A DNA stretch of 64,000 bases, taken from assembly GCA_034387635.1 (NCBI GenBank), contig JAOANU010000003.1, positions 372,001-436,000 of the forward strand, in the 5' to 3' direction. The first letter of the stretch is position 1, and every line of letters starts with the position of its first letter. The notes beneath the pieces are model-generated. The model was not told the origin of the DNA, did no database searches, and was given only the letters and a program-made list of their open reading frames with translations. The position numbers and the translations under genes are program-made. Shown piece by piece: positions 44,623 to 55,473 of this stretch. The DNA comes from Rhodosporidiobolus odoratus. Its lineage: Eukaryota; Basidiomycota; Microbotryomycetes; Sporidiobolales; Sporidiobolaceae.

Positions 44623-45874
44623 CTATCGACCCCCTTTGACCGCCGGCTTCCTCTTTCCCTTCTTATTCCCCGTCGGCGTCTTTTTCGGCGTAGTCCCCGG
44701 CGTTGCACCAAGAGCAGGGGGCGAACCCGGCGCCGAACTCGTAGGCGACGACCTCGCCGGCGTTCCCGGAGCCGAGGGGGGAACAAGTTCAGAAGCCGTA
44801 GCCGCGGGCGAGGGAGCGGCCGAAGGGACGACGTGTTTCTGAATTTGAGATTGGATTTGGGTGTGGGAGTGAGAGGGAGGTTGAGGGGCCTTTGCTGTGG
44901 CGAGTTCAGGGGGAGGGGTGGAGTCGCGCGAGGGGGTGGGGGAGGAGCGAGTAGCGTCTTGAGAAGGTGGGGCGTGGGCGGACGAGGAGGGGATGAGGGA
45001 GGTGGGGGGGATGGGAGAGGTACCGGCTTGAGGAAGGGGGTTGGAGGGAGAGAGGGTTAGGGATGAAGGGGTTAGGTAGGGAGTTGGGGAGAGGATGGCG
45101 GCCGGGGGAGTGGCTGAGGCGACCTTTTCCTCTGTGCGCGAGGTGTGCGCGAGGTGAGGAATAGATCAGCAACGGTAGAGAGAGCAGAAATCACATATGA
45201 GGGAGAGACGTACTCTCTTCTTCCCTCTTCTTGCCGATGTTGGTGTAGACCTCCTTCCACCTCTCATGACTGACCATATCGCTCGCAACGCCAAAGATCT
45301 TCTGTCCGTAACCCGCTTCGAACGTATTGGCCTCGCCGACGACCTCGAAGATCTCAGCCTCGAGTTCCTTTTCAGCGGCGAGGAACTGCTCCCACAGTTC
45401 ATCCCCGATCTGACCTTTTGCAAGGAGGGTGGTGAGTGAGGTTTTGGCGTCGCGTACGGACCAGATGAGTCTGACGTCGTCCATGGCGCGGCGGAGGAGG
45501 GCGGCGATGAGGATGGGACGGGGTGGGGGTGGGTCAAGCGAGAGGAGCGAGACGTAGATGTCGCGTGACTTGTGAGGTGGGAACCATGGTTCGGTTGCGG
45601 GTTTCTCTGCAGTGACAGGAGACAGGAATGATGAGTCGGGTTAGGCGCGTCTGTGGTGAGGAGAAAGAAGGAGGGGAGGCAACGGGACGGACTGGCTTGG
45701 CGTTTGCGGTAGATGTTTGAAAAGAGGGAGAGGGAGATGATGAGGAAGGCGATGTAGCCCAAGGGAGCGAGGAGGGAGAGTGCCCTGTGGTGGTTGCGAG
45801 TGATGGAGGCGACGAACGGTAAGGAGGTGTCAGCGGACAGAGGGAGCGAGCCAGGGTGTGGAGTGGACGCACAT
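44623..45874 (-). CDS. Sec66/Sec71, subunit of the post-translational ER translocon
   Basis: Coding exons on the minus strand are 45874-45873 (only AT of the start codon), 45784-45693, 45606-45214 and 45131-44623, giving 331 residues. The first ATG in frame is cut by an intron with a GTGCGT donor. One membrane helix lies near the N-terminus (LGYIAFLIISLSLFSNIYRK), followed by QAKKPATEPWFPP and the conserved cytosolic domain: RRAMDDVRLIWSVRDAKTSL, GQIGDELWEQF, EANTFEAGYGQKIFG, MVSHERWKEVYTNI. This matches Sec66, which with Sec62, Sec63 and Sec72 guides finished proteins into the Sec61 channel. A tail of about 165 residues, rich in Pro, Ser and Thr and ending basic (NKKGKRKPAVKGGR), is longer than in baker's yeast. 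Confidence 0.9.
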
Positions 45875-46179
45875 GACTGCCCGGATCCAGCTCTTGTCTA
45901 GCTGAGCGAGTCGAAAGGCAGCAGGACAGAGGGAGAGACGAGGCTCCACGCGGACTTGGTGCAAGAAAGGAGCGAAGAGAATCAAACCCCCGGTTTGCAA
46001 ACTCGCTGATCTAACACAGTTGACTTCACGAGACGAGACTGGATACACTCTACTGGAAGCCCCTCACTCTCTCTAGTTGGCCCCTCGACCCAGTGTACCC
46101 CCATCCCCTCCTCGTCACTCCCACTTGCTCCCCCATCTTCCTCCCGTACAACCCTTGCCTCGCTCCAGACTCGAGTCAG
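45875..46179. promoter_or_regulatory. Divergent promoter of Sec66 and PP2A B56 genes
   Basis: About 305 bases between opposing starts. It includes the Sec66 leader. No TATA box recognised. Confidence 0.35.
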
Positions 46180-49100
46180 ATGAAGAGCCTCAAAAAGAGT
46201 CTCGTACGTACAGCCCTCTTCCCCACCCGCCCTGACTGCCTGAAAACTCACTCTGGTGTTTCTTCCCCCCTCGTTCCTTCTCGCCTGTTTGCTCGCCCAA
46301 CTTGCACAACTCCACCTCTTGCTCGAATGATGACCACCACACCCGTAACCATTACCTCATCTACACTCTCCGGTCAACCCACACTCTGCCGGTCGCTCAC
46401 TCTACCGCTCAACTCTTCGCGTCTCGTCCCCTCCCCCTCACCACTATCCACTTGCCGAATCCTATCTCGACATATCACCTCGACCAGCTCAACCGCACCT
46501 CGCGCGACCCCTCTCCCTCCTCCTCAAATAACAACTCCTCCACGCCTCAATCAAACGGTTCAAACTCTTCAGCAACGAAATCCACCGGAGGACTGGGACT
46601 CGGAGGTGGCATCAAGTCTCCCCCACCAACTCAGTCTGCCCCCTCGTCGCCTCAACAGCAAGCACCCGCCGGCGGAACCCAGCACGCCAGGACAGGCAGT
46701 GGCTTTGTCACAACTGGACAGCAGCAAATGGGAGCCGCGAGGGCACCCCAAATCGTGGTCAGCGGTGAATCGGTAAGAGTGCCTATTCACCCCAGTTTCT
46801 CGATCCCTGTACATTCACTCACGCCCATCACCGGACCCCTGTGCTCCTTGCAGACCGTCATGCCCGCCGACCCCCTCCCTCACCCCTCTAGCGCCCCTCA
46901 CCACCCCGTCGGCTCCCCCGCCCACCCTCGAACCTCTGGCGTCCCCTTCCCCGGCGGCGTAGTAGGCGGTATCTCTCCCTCCTCGAGTCCCGCACCTCTC
47001 GGCAGTGCAGAACCCGGAACCCCTCCGAAAGCCTCAGCAGGTGTAGCGGAACCGGGAGCGAAAGGGTTGAAAACGGCTGTGGGAGCAGCCGCAGGAGCTG
47101 GAGCTGGAGCGCCAAAGGATACAATTCCGATGACGGCGGCTAGGACGCCGAGGAAGCAGAGGAGTTCGAGGGTGCATGTTGCGGAAAAGGTTGAATTGGA
47201 GAGGTTGCCTGGGTTCCTCGGTACGTCTCTTCTCTCTTCCCTATCTTCCCCTTCGACTACTTGACCACAGTGCTCACGCTACTCGGAATGGTGTGATCCG
47301 TTGCGCAGAGGTTGCCGTCATGGACCGTCACGACCTTTTCCTTCAGAAATTGCACCAATGCGCTGCCGTGTTCGACTTCAACGACGCCGCGGGCGAGCTG
47401 GGGAGTAAGCAGACCAAGAGTCAGACGTTGGCTGAGATGTTGGATTGGATTACGACGCAGAGGGGGGTTATTACCGAGAGCATCTATCCGGAGGTGGTCA
47501 ATATGGTGCGTCTCAGCTCACTTCCTCGTTTCGGCACAGCATTCAAGGGCTTGGTCCTGATGTCGTGATACTCGCACAGTTCGCCTCCAACCTCTTCCGC
47601 TCAATTCCGCCGCCGGTTAACCCGACTGGAGACGCTTACGACCCGGAAGAGGACGAGCCGGTTCTCGAACTCGCCTGGCCGCACCTGCAAATCGTCTACG
47701 AGTTTTTCCTGCGCTTCGTCGAGAGCCCGGACTTCAACACTAACATTGCAAAGCGGTATATTGATCAAGGCTTCGTCTTGCAGGTGCGCGAAATCCTCTC
47801 GCCGCCCATAGCGGTCCTGGCTAACACCGCGCTCCCTCCCGCTTGCAGCTCCTCGAGCTGTTCGACTCTGAAGACCCCCGCGAGCGCGACTTCCTCAAGA
47901 CGACCCTTCACCGAATCTACGGAAAATTCCTCAACCTGCGCGCCTTTATCCGTCGGTCGATCAATAACGTCTTCTACCAATTCGTCTACGAAACCGAACG
48001 GCACAACGGGATTGCCGAATTGCTCGAAATCCTCGGTTCCATCATCAACGGATTCGCCTTGCCCCTCAAGGAGGAACACAAGACGTTCCTCACCAGAGCT
48101 TTGATCCCCCTCCACAAAGTCAAAGGATTGGCATTGTATCACCCTCAATTGGCCTACTGTGTGGTGCAGTTTTTGGAAAAGGACGCGAGCTTGACAAAGG
48201 ATGTGGTCGAGGGGTTGTTGAAGTATTGGCCCAAAGTTAACTCGCCTAAGGAGGTCATGTTTTTGAATGAGGTTGAGGAGATACTGGACGTTATTGAGCC
48301 GGTCGAGTTTCAGAAGGTTGTGGTCAAGTTGTTTAGTCAGTTGGCTAGGTGTGTTAGCTCTCAACACTTCCAGGTGCGTCCTTTCCTTTCCTCTTCCCCT
48401 GACCTTGCCGCATCCTTGGCCGCACACGATCTAGTCTCTTATTCTTCCTATCTTCTCACTCGCCGTACAGGTCGCCGAACGCGCCCTTTATTACTGGAAC
48501 AACGAATACATCGTCAACCTCATTGGCGAAAACATTCACGTCGTCCTCCCGATCGTCTACCCCGCCCTGCACAACAACTCGAACGGTCACTGGAACCGTC
48601 AGATACACAATCTCGCTTACAACGCTCTCAAGCTCTTGATGGACTTGAACGCCGAGGCGTTTGAGCAGTGCGCAGCCGAGTACAAGAGGGAGAGGGCAAA
48701 GTATGTCCTGCCTTCGCATCTATCCGCTCTGATCAGAGTCACTGACGCTTTCTACCCTTGGTACAGCGAGAAAACGCGTGAAAAGACGCGCGAAGACAAA
48801 TGGCACAATCTCCGCTCAACGGCGCTTCACAACCGACGACTGAGCGGTTCTTCAACCCCTCTCCCCTCTTCTCTCCTCGATGACGCGGACCCCGTTCCTC
48901 GAGGGACGTTCAACCCCCTGAAAGAACAGCAGGAATTTGAGGATGAGAGGTTTGATGAGATGGATGAGGAGATGGGCTTGGGAGGTGGAGGTGGTGGTGC
49001 GGGACCCGGCGGTTCGGGCGGGATGGGCGCTTATGGAGGTGGGCAGGTTCAGATGGGGAGTGAGGGGATCGAATATGGGAGGAGAGAGGAGTATGTTCCG

Positions 49101-49498
49101 GGAGGCGGGATGGGTCTTGAAGGGGATGATGGACACACTGACCTTGTACGTCTCTTTCCCCTTCCTTTCCTTTTCTATCCTGACTGACACTCGATCGTTT
49201 GTCGTGCAGCCGCCAGAAGGTCAATTCCCGGAAACGACTCGGCGAACAGTCGGTCCGCCAGGCGGAGCTGGCGTGGGCGGTCCCCATGTCAGGCGGAAGA
49301 GTGTCATTCCTATCGACCCAAGCGTGTTGAAGGAATTACAAGGTCACAAGCCGTACGTCCAGCTCCTGAAGCTGTGTCTAAGTCGGGGTCTGAACTGACG
49401 TCGCCTCGTCGTCTTACAGGCTCGACGACCCTCTCATCCCGCGTGGCGGTCCCAGTGGCGGCGCAAGTCGAGGCGGCATGGGTCCCGGACAAGGCTAG
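46180..49498 (+). CDS. RTS1: PP2A regulatory subunit, B56/Rts1 family
   Basis: Ten exons (46180-46203, 46488-46772, 46854-47220, 47309-47505, 47580-47783, 47849-48373, 48471-48700, 48767-49145, 49210-49352, 49420-49498) give 810 residues. Residues about 225-620 are the B56 HEAT-like repeat domain, with strongly conserved stretches: [68 protein letters not shown] and [15 protein letters not shown]. The domain binds the PP2A scaffold and catalytic subunits and short LxxIxE motifs in substrates; Rts1 guides PP2A in mitosis, stress and septation. Long Ser/Pro/Gly-rich extensions lie at both ends. The first exon codes only eight residues. Confidence 0.95.
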
Positions 49499-50438
49499 TA
49501 CCCGTCAATCCCGGTTGTCTTCTTCCCCTGTCTTTCCGTCTCAATACCAGTTCGCCGTTTCTCTGGTTTTCGTCCCCCCCCCCCCCCCCCCTCTTCCGCT
49601 CGCACATTCGTCCCCGTATTTGCCATTTGCCCATGTTTCCTCACTCTCTCTCCCCTACGCACACTCGAGTTATACCCCCTTTCCCCTCCCTACTCGCTCC
49701 TGCCATCAATACAACCCTCTTCGTCGCGCGTTGTCCCCTCTTTCTGTTTTCTGTGTATCATTCTTCTTCTCTCAATTCTTTTTCTTCGGTTCGCTGGTCA
49801 GCTCCGTCCATCCGTCGTTTGAGTCTTCGTCTTCCTCGTACCGAGATACTTCTTTCTTTCGTTTTGCGGTCGTTCGTTCATGATATCCCAAGCGACGTTC
49901 GCACCTGGCACAGATTCTCGGATTGATCGCAAAATGGTCAAGCACTCTTGCACGTCTGCTTATCTATCGAGTCTCGTCTGCTCGCCCGCTGAAGCGGGAA
50001 ACACGGCAAGGAAAAGTCTGAGACAAGAATCTGGACGAGCTTGTCCCGCTCTGGTTTCTTCGCGCTGTTCTGTTTCTCCCCGACTATCGCTGCTCCCTTG
50101 CTTAAATTGCTTTAGTCGGTACGGCTCATACACTCTTACGCATCTACTCTTGGTACACACCCGGTCGAACCGTCACAGCGTGAGCGAGGGAGGCGGGTGC
50201 GGAGGGGTGAGAGCGAAGTTTGCGGAGGGAGTTGACGGGACCAGGGGCAGGTACAAGGCCCTGACGGATGGAGGAGCGGGACAAGCTGGGCAGTATGAGC
50301 GGGTCAGGAGCGGTCAACAGGCGCGTACTTCCATGTAGCGAGAACGGCGAGCTGACCCTCTTTCGTTCCCCCTCCGTCCACCAATTTCCTCTATCTCTCT
50401 CCCACTCTCCCGAACCGGGATATTCATCTTGAACAGCA
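49499..50438. other. Intergenic region with an 18-C run
   Basis: The 3' region of the B56 gene and promoter region of the P1 gene. Pyrimidine-rich with a C tract at 49574-49591. No further gene is recognised. Confidence 0.45.
49574..49591 (+). repeat. Homopolymer run of 18 C
   Basis: Eighteen C about 75 bases after the B56 stop codon; G-rich on the other strand. Confidence 0.85.
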
Positions 50439-51218
50439 ATGGCCACCTCTGAGCTCGCCTCCACCTACGCCGCTCTCATCCTCGCGGACGAGGGTCTCGA
50501 GATCACCGTTCGTCTACCTTCCCTTCGTCCTTGCCTCCAACTTGTGTGATGGTGACCGCCTCGGAAGGCATTGCGAGATACACGGAGAGGCGCATAGTGG
50601 AGACGATACGCCGAGGGGAGATCATTGGGTTCAATTGCTGACCTTGTCCTGCTTGCATACATACCCTTTGCCCGCCTCTCGACCTTTCTTCCCTGTTCGA
50701 CCCGTTTTCGGCCTTACGCACCCATCGTCTTCCATCCTCGCTGACCCTACCTGACCCGATCATTCTACTCGGTCGACTCGCTCGACAACACCAACAGTCC
50801 GAGAAGATCGTCGCCCTCACCTCTGCCGCCAACGTCGAAGTTGAGCCCATCTGGGCCACCCTCCTCGCCAAGGCTCTCGAGGGCAAGGACGTCAAGGACC
50901 TCCTCACCAACGTCGGTTCGGGCGGTGGTGCCGCTGCTGGCCCCGCTACCGGTGGCGCCGCTGCTGGCGGTGAGGCCGCGGCTGAGGCTGCGCCGGAGAA
51001 GGCCAAGGAGGAGGAGAAGGAGGAGTCTGACGACGACATGTGCGTACTTGCCTTCCCTCTGAACTATCTGCGTCAGACGCGGGGTGCTGATGGCCTTCTC
51101 AATCTTGTGCTCTCTCTCCCCGATCCCTCCCCAATCCCTCCCTGACCCACTGTGTGTCACCTATGACCCTGGTGCTATGTTGGACACAAAATTTAGGGGC
51201 TTTGGGCTTTTCGACTAA
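50439..51218 (+). CDS. RPP1: 60S acidic ribosomal protein P1
   Basis: Three exons (50439-50507, 50798-51039, 51197-51218) give 110 residues. [19 protein letters not shown] and [20 protein letters not shown] form the P1 dimerisation domain; an Ala/Gly hinge follows; the charged end EESDDDM continues in the tiny last exon as GFGLFD, the universal P-protein tail that recruits elongation factors and contacts the sarcin-ricin loop region. P1 pairs with P2 on P0 in the ribosomal stalk. Intron 2 splits the Met codon (AT|G) and its acceptor is TTTAG. The last part of intron 2, the last exon and the downstream sequence are the start of a tandem array, so two more copies of the last exon lie downstream. 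Confidence 0.95.
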
Positions 51219-51582
51219 GGTACTCGCTTTGTCGCAATGCATCAGCCTGTTCTTTTCGTCCTTGATGAGTGTATGCCGCAAAATTGGTTCGTCAGCCTCA
51301 GAGTTAGCCATTTGGTTGCACAAAGGCTTATGTCCTAGCTGCTTTGCATGTGCCTGGGAAAAGAGGAGTTATGAGGACCTGCAAAGAGAGGAGTTTTGAC
51401 GAACTGCCCATGAAGCGGAACTGGCTGCCTGCCCTGCTACAAACATTGCTTCACCACAGTGCACATAGGGCTGGGCTCCCTAGACAGGGCAAAGTAGTCG
51501 GAGGGTGTCACTCGTCTTGTTGTGCTGCCATGGGCGTAAGGAAGAGGCCGTTCAAAGTTGAAAGGCGAGGAAGAAGAATGGT

Positions 51583-52165
51583 GGCAGGTGCAGTGTGAGG
51601 CTCTTGGTTAAAAAGTGGGGAACACCTGTACTACGTAGACGGCTTTGTATGCCGTGGGAATGGTGTGCTTCTCACAAAACATGACCGAAGCTACCGATGG
51701 TAGACAAAGAGGAAAGAAAAGGTCGGAGGAAAGGCTTGTGGCTTCTCGAAGAGCTGTGGTTGCGTGAGCCTTACCGTCTGGACAATCAATAGACGCATGC
51801 ACAGCCACGAGAACGGAACTGAAGACGGGAAACAGGTGGATTGCACCGGTTTAAGAATGAGTTCATCTGAAACTCGAGGGTTGGGAAATGGCGGCAGGTG
51901 CAGTCTTAAGCTCTGCCTCAAGAAGTGGGCGGTACCTTTTACCAAGCAGACAGCTTTTTGTGCTGTATAGTGGAGAAAATGTCAATAGTTGGCTAGTACT
52001 CCACAGACCTGGACCAAAGCTACTGACAATAGACAGAGAGGAAGTGGCGAAAGGGACAGAGGCAAGGTTTGTGGTAATTGAATGTGTGTCTACGTGAGCT
52101 CCAGTGTGGGGACAATCAGGATATGCATGCCAGTCACTGAGAAAGTCAACAAAGACGGATTGTAC
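51583..52165 (+). repeat. Diverged internal duplication inside each 1.66-kb unit
   Basis: Sequence from about 51583 (GGCAGGTGCAGT...) to 51850 (GGATTGCACC) is matched, with many changes, by 51893-52165 (GGCAGGTGCAGT ... GGATTGTACC), an offset of about 310-319 bases. Shared blocks include AAAGCTAC..A..ATAGACA-type sequence and GGACAATCA. It repeats in unit 2 at about 53246-53830. Confidence 0.7.
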
Positions 52166-52859
52166 CTTCCCCCCGCCTCAAATTCGTCGCGATGTGCGCC
52201 AGCCAACGATCAGTCCCAAGTTATGGATACTACTAAACCTGGTGAAGGCGCAACAAGAGGCCTGATAAAAAGAGAGAAAGAGAAAGAGAGAAAGGGAGGC
52301 ACCTGTGCAAACGGCAAAGACACCAACAAAAAGAGCCAGCTCAACTACGGCTTGACTAGGCTTCTCTTAGGCTGCTGAGAGACATGGTTATCGACTGAGG
52401 GACAAAGAGAAAGAGAGAAAAGAGAGGGTGGGCTAAAGTGAGAGAGACAATGACAAAGCCTAAAGCCCAAGTTCGCCCACTCCAACCCAGCATGCGTTCA
52501 GGGTCGCGGGTCATAGTACCTTATAATGGCGTGCTGTTGCAGCTAGAACCGGCGCATGGGGCGCGAAGGCGGAAGAGGGAGAACGGAAAAAGGCGGGCTG
52601 AGAAGGTCAACGGAGGAACCTCAAGAGGAACCACTTAGCGTGGGACTGAAGGGTCAGTACAGAGGGACAAGTACTGCTAGGGATTGGCAATAGCAAGAAG
52701 TTGACTGTCGCTAAAGGCAGAGGCCTGCTGATATGCAACACGCGGGGTGCTGATGGCCTTCTCAATCTTGTGCTCTCTCTCCCCGATCCCTCCCCAATCC
52801 CTCCCTGACCCACTGCGTGTCACCTATGACCCTGGTGCTATGTTGGACACAAAATTTAG

Positions 52860-52881
52860 GGGCTTTGGGCTTTTTGACTAA
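52860..52881 (+). pseudogene. Second copy of the P1 last exon
   Basis: The TTTAG acceptor, the seven-codon exon GFGLFD-stop and flanks are intact, with TTT in place of TTC for the Phe. It could serve as an alternative last exon giving the same protein; no upstream P1 exons are present in this unit. Confidence 0.8.
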
Positions 52882-54525
52882 GGTACTCGCTTTGTCGCAA
52901 TGCATCAGCCTGTTCTTTTCGTCCTTGATGAGTGTATGCCGCAAAATTGGTTCGTCAGCCTCAGAGTTAGCCATTTGGTTGCACAAAGGCTTATGTCCTA
53001 GCTGCTTTGCATGTGCCTGGGAAAAGAGGAGTTATGAGGACCTGCAAAGAGAGGAGTTTTGACGAACTGCCCATGAAGCGGAACTGGCTGCCTGCCCTGC
53101 TACAAACATTGCTTCACCACAGTGCACATAGGGCTGGGCTCCCTAGACAGGACAAAGTAGTCAGAGGGTGTCACTCGTCTTGTTGTGCTGCCATGGGCGT
53201 AAGGAAGAGGCCGTTCAAAGTTGAAAGGCGAGGAAGAAGAATGGTGGCAGGTGCAGTGTGAGGCTCTTGGTTAAAAAGTGGGGAACACCTGTACTACGTA
53301 GACGGCTTTGTATGCCGTGGGAATGGTGTGCTTCTCACAAAACATGACCGAAGCTACCGATGGTAGACAAAGAGGAAAGAAAAGGTCGGAGGAAAGGCTT
53401 GTGGCTTCTCGAAGAGCTGTGGTTGCGTGAGCCTTACCGTCTGGACAATCAATAGACGCATGCACAGCCACGAGAACGGAACTGAAGACGGGAAACAGGT
53501 GGATTGCACCGGTTTAAGAATGAGTTCATCTGAAACTCGAGGGTTGGGAAATGGCGGCAGGTGCAGTCTTAAGCTCTGCCTCAAGAAGTGGGCGGTACCT
53601 TTTACCAAGCAGACAGCTTTTTGTGCTGTATAGTGGAGAAAATGTCAATAGTTGGCTAGTACTCCACAGACCTGGACCAAAGCTACTGACAATAGACAGA
53701 GAGGAAGTGGCGAAAGGGACAGAGGCAAGGTTTGTGGTAATTGAATGTGTGTCTACGTGAGCTCCAGTGTGGGGACAATCAGGATATGCATGCCAGTCAC
53801 TGAGAAAGTCAACAAAGACGGATTGTACCTTCCCCCCGCCTCAAATTCGTCGCGATGTGCGCCAGCCAACGACGATCAGTCCCAAGTTATGGATACTACT
53901 AAACCTGGTGAAGGCGCAACAAGAGGCCTGATAAAAAGAGAGAAAGAGAAAGAGAGAAAGGGAGGCACCTGTGCAAACGGCAAAGACACCAACAAAAAGA
54001 GCCAGCTCAACTACGGCTTGACTAGGCTTCTCTTAGGCTGCTGAGAGACATGGTTATCGACTGAGGGACAAAGAGAAAGAGAGAAAAGAGAGGGTGGGCT
54101 AAAGTGAGAGAGACAATGACAAAGCCTAAAGCCCAAGTTCGCCCACTCCAACCCAGCATGCGTTCAGGGTCGCGGGTCATAGTACCTTATAATGGCGTGC
54201 TGTTGCAGCTAGAACCGGCGCATGGGGCGCGAAGGCGGAAGAGGGAGAACGGAAAAAGGCGGGCTGAGAAGGTCAACGGAGGAACCTCAAGAGGAACCAC
54301 TTAGCGTGGGACTGAAGGGTCAGTACAGAGGGACAAGTACTGCTAGGGATTGGCAATAGCAAGAAGTTGACTGTCGCTAAAGGCAGAGGCCTGCTGATAT
54401 GCAACACGCGGGGTGCTGATGGCCTTCTCAATCTTGTGCTCTCTCTCCCCGATCCCTCCCCAATCCCTCCCTGACCCACTGCGTGTCACCTATGACCCTG
54501 GTGCTATGTTGGACACAAAATTTAG

Positions 54526-54547
54526 GGGCTTTGGGCTTTTTGACTAA
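54526..54547 (+). pseudogene. Third copy of the P1 last exon
   Basis: As the second copy, in the truncated third unit. Acceptor and stop are kept. Confidence 0.8.
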
Positions 54548-54887
54548 GGTACTCGCTTTGTCGCAATGCATCAGCCTGTTCTTTTCGTCCTTGATGAGTG
54601 TATGCCGCAAAATTGGTTCGTCAGCCTCAGAGTTAGCCATTTGGTTGCACAAAGGCTTATGTCCTAGCTGCTTTGCATGTGCCTGGGAAAAGAGGAGTTA
54701 TGAGGACCTGCAAAGAGAGGAGTTTTGACGAACTGCCCATGAAGCGGAACTGGCTGCCTGCCCTGCTACAAACATTGCTTCACCACAGTGCACATAGGGC
54801 TGGGCTCCCTAGACAGGACAAAGTAGTCAGAGGGTGTCACTCGTCTTGTTGTGCTGCCATGGGCGTAAGGAAGAGGCCGTTCAAATT

Positions 54888-55473
54888 TTGAGGGAGAGGA
54901 AGGACATACAATGTACAGCTCTTTGTTGGAAAGCGGGAAACCCCTGCCGCCGAGTATTGGTCCTGCGTATCTTAACAGTGGCCACTGTATCCCAAATACC
55001 GCGCGCAAGTGCTGCAAGCGGACGGACAGGATGCGGGATGAAGAACAAGGAGGCAAAGCTTTCTGTTTCTCAGAGTTCCGCGTCTGCGAGGATATCGTGC
55101 TCCGACTATCAGCAGAAGCACGCACCATTGTGAGGGGTAAGGTAGAGACCTCCAGCGGGATGGACCGCAGGCGCAGAAGTGAATGGGCGCAGAACCATGT
55201 CGAGGGCATTGAGGCACAGAGAGGGAAGTACGGGCAGGGATGCGTATAGCGCGGTTGTAGCCCAGGACAGTACTTCAACCAGCGTGAGCAGTCGGCATAG
55301 CAGGGTGCTTCAGGAAGTGCACAAAGGTGTGTGCGGCCATTGGGGTGGTGAGAAACTAGAAAACCCCGCATCAGCTCAGAGTGAATGACTAGAAGGCGGG
55401 GAGATAGCGCGTGCGGATTTATGAACTGCCCGGGCATAATCATCAGCGCTACTGAATGAGTCGACGTTGATGA
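54888..55473. other. Sequence after the array, partly related to it
   Basis: After the break at 54887 the sequence loses exact identity, but a short stretch (54898-54955, ACAGCTCTTTGTTGGAAAGC, then GGGAAACCCCTG) still resembles the repeat unit after its position 500 (GGCTCTTGGTTAAAAAGTGG). No gene is recognised. Confidence 0.4.

Larger units (their letters stand above)
51077..54887 (+). repeat. Tandem array of a 1.66-kb unit carrying the last P1 exon
   Basis: Unit 1 is 51077-52739 (1663 bp), unit 2 is 52740-54405 (1666 bp) and unit 3 is cut short at 54406-54887. The copies are almost identical by eye. Differences include one synonymous change in the exon (TTC to TTT), a few point changes and a 3-bp insertion (ACG, near 53872) in unit 2. 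Units 2 and 3 share variants that unit 1 lacks. The array starts inside intron 2 of the P1 gene. The joints share only the short sequence ACGCGGGG. No open frame in the unit looks protein-coding apart from the short exon. Confidence 0.95.
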
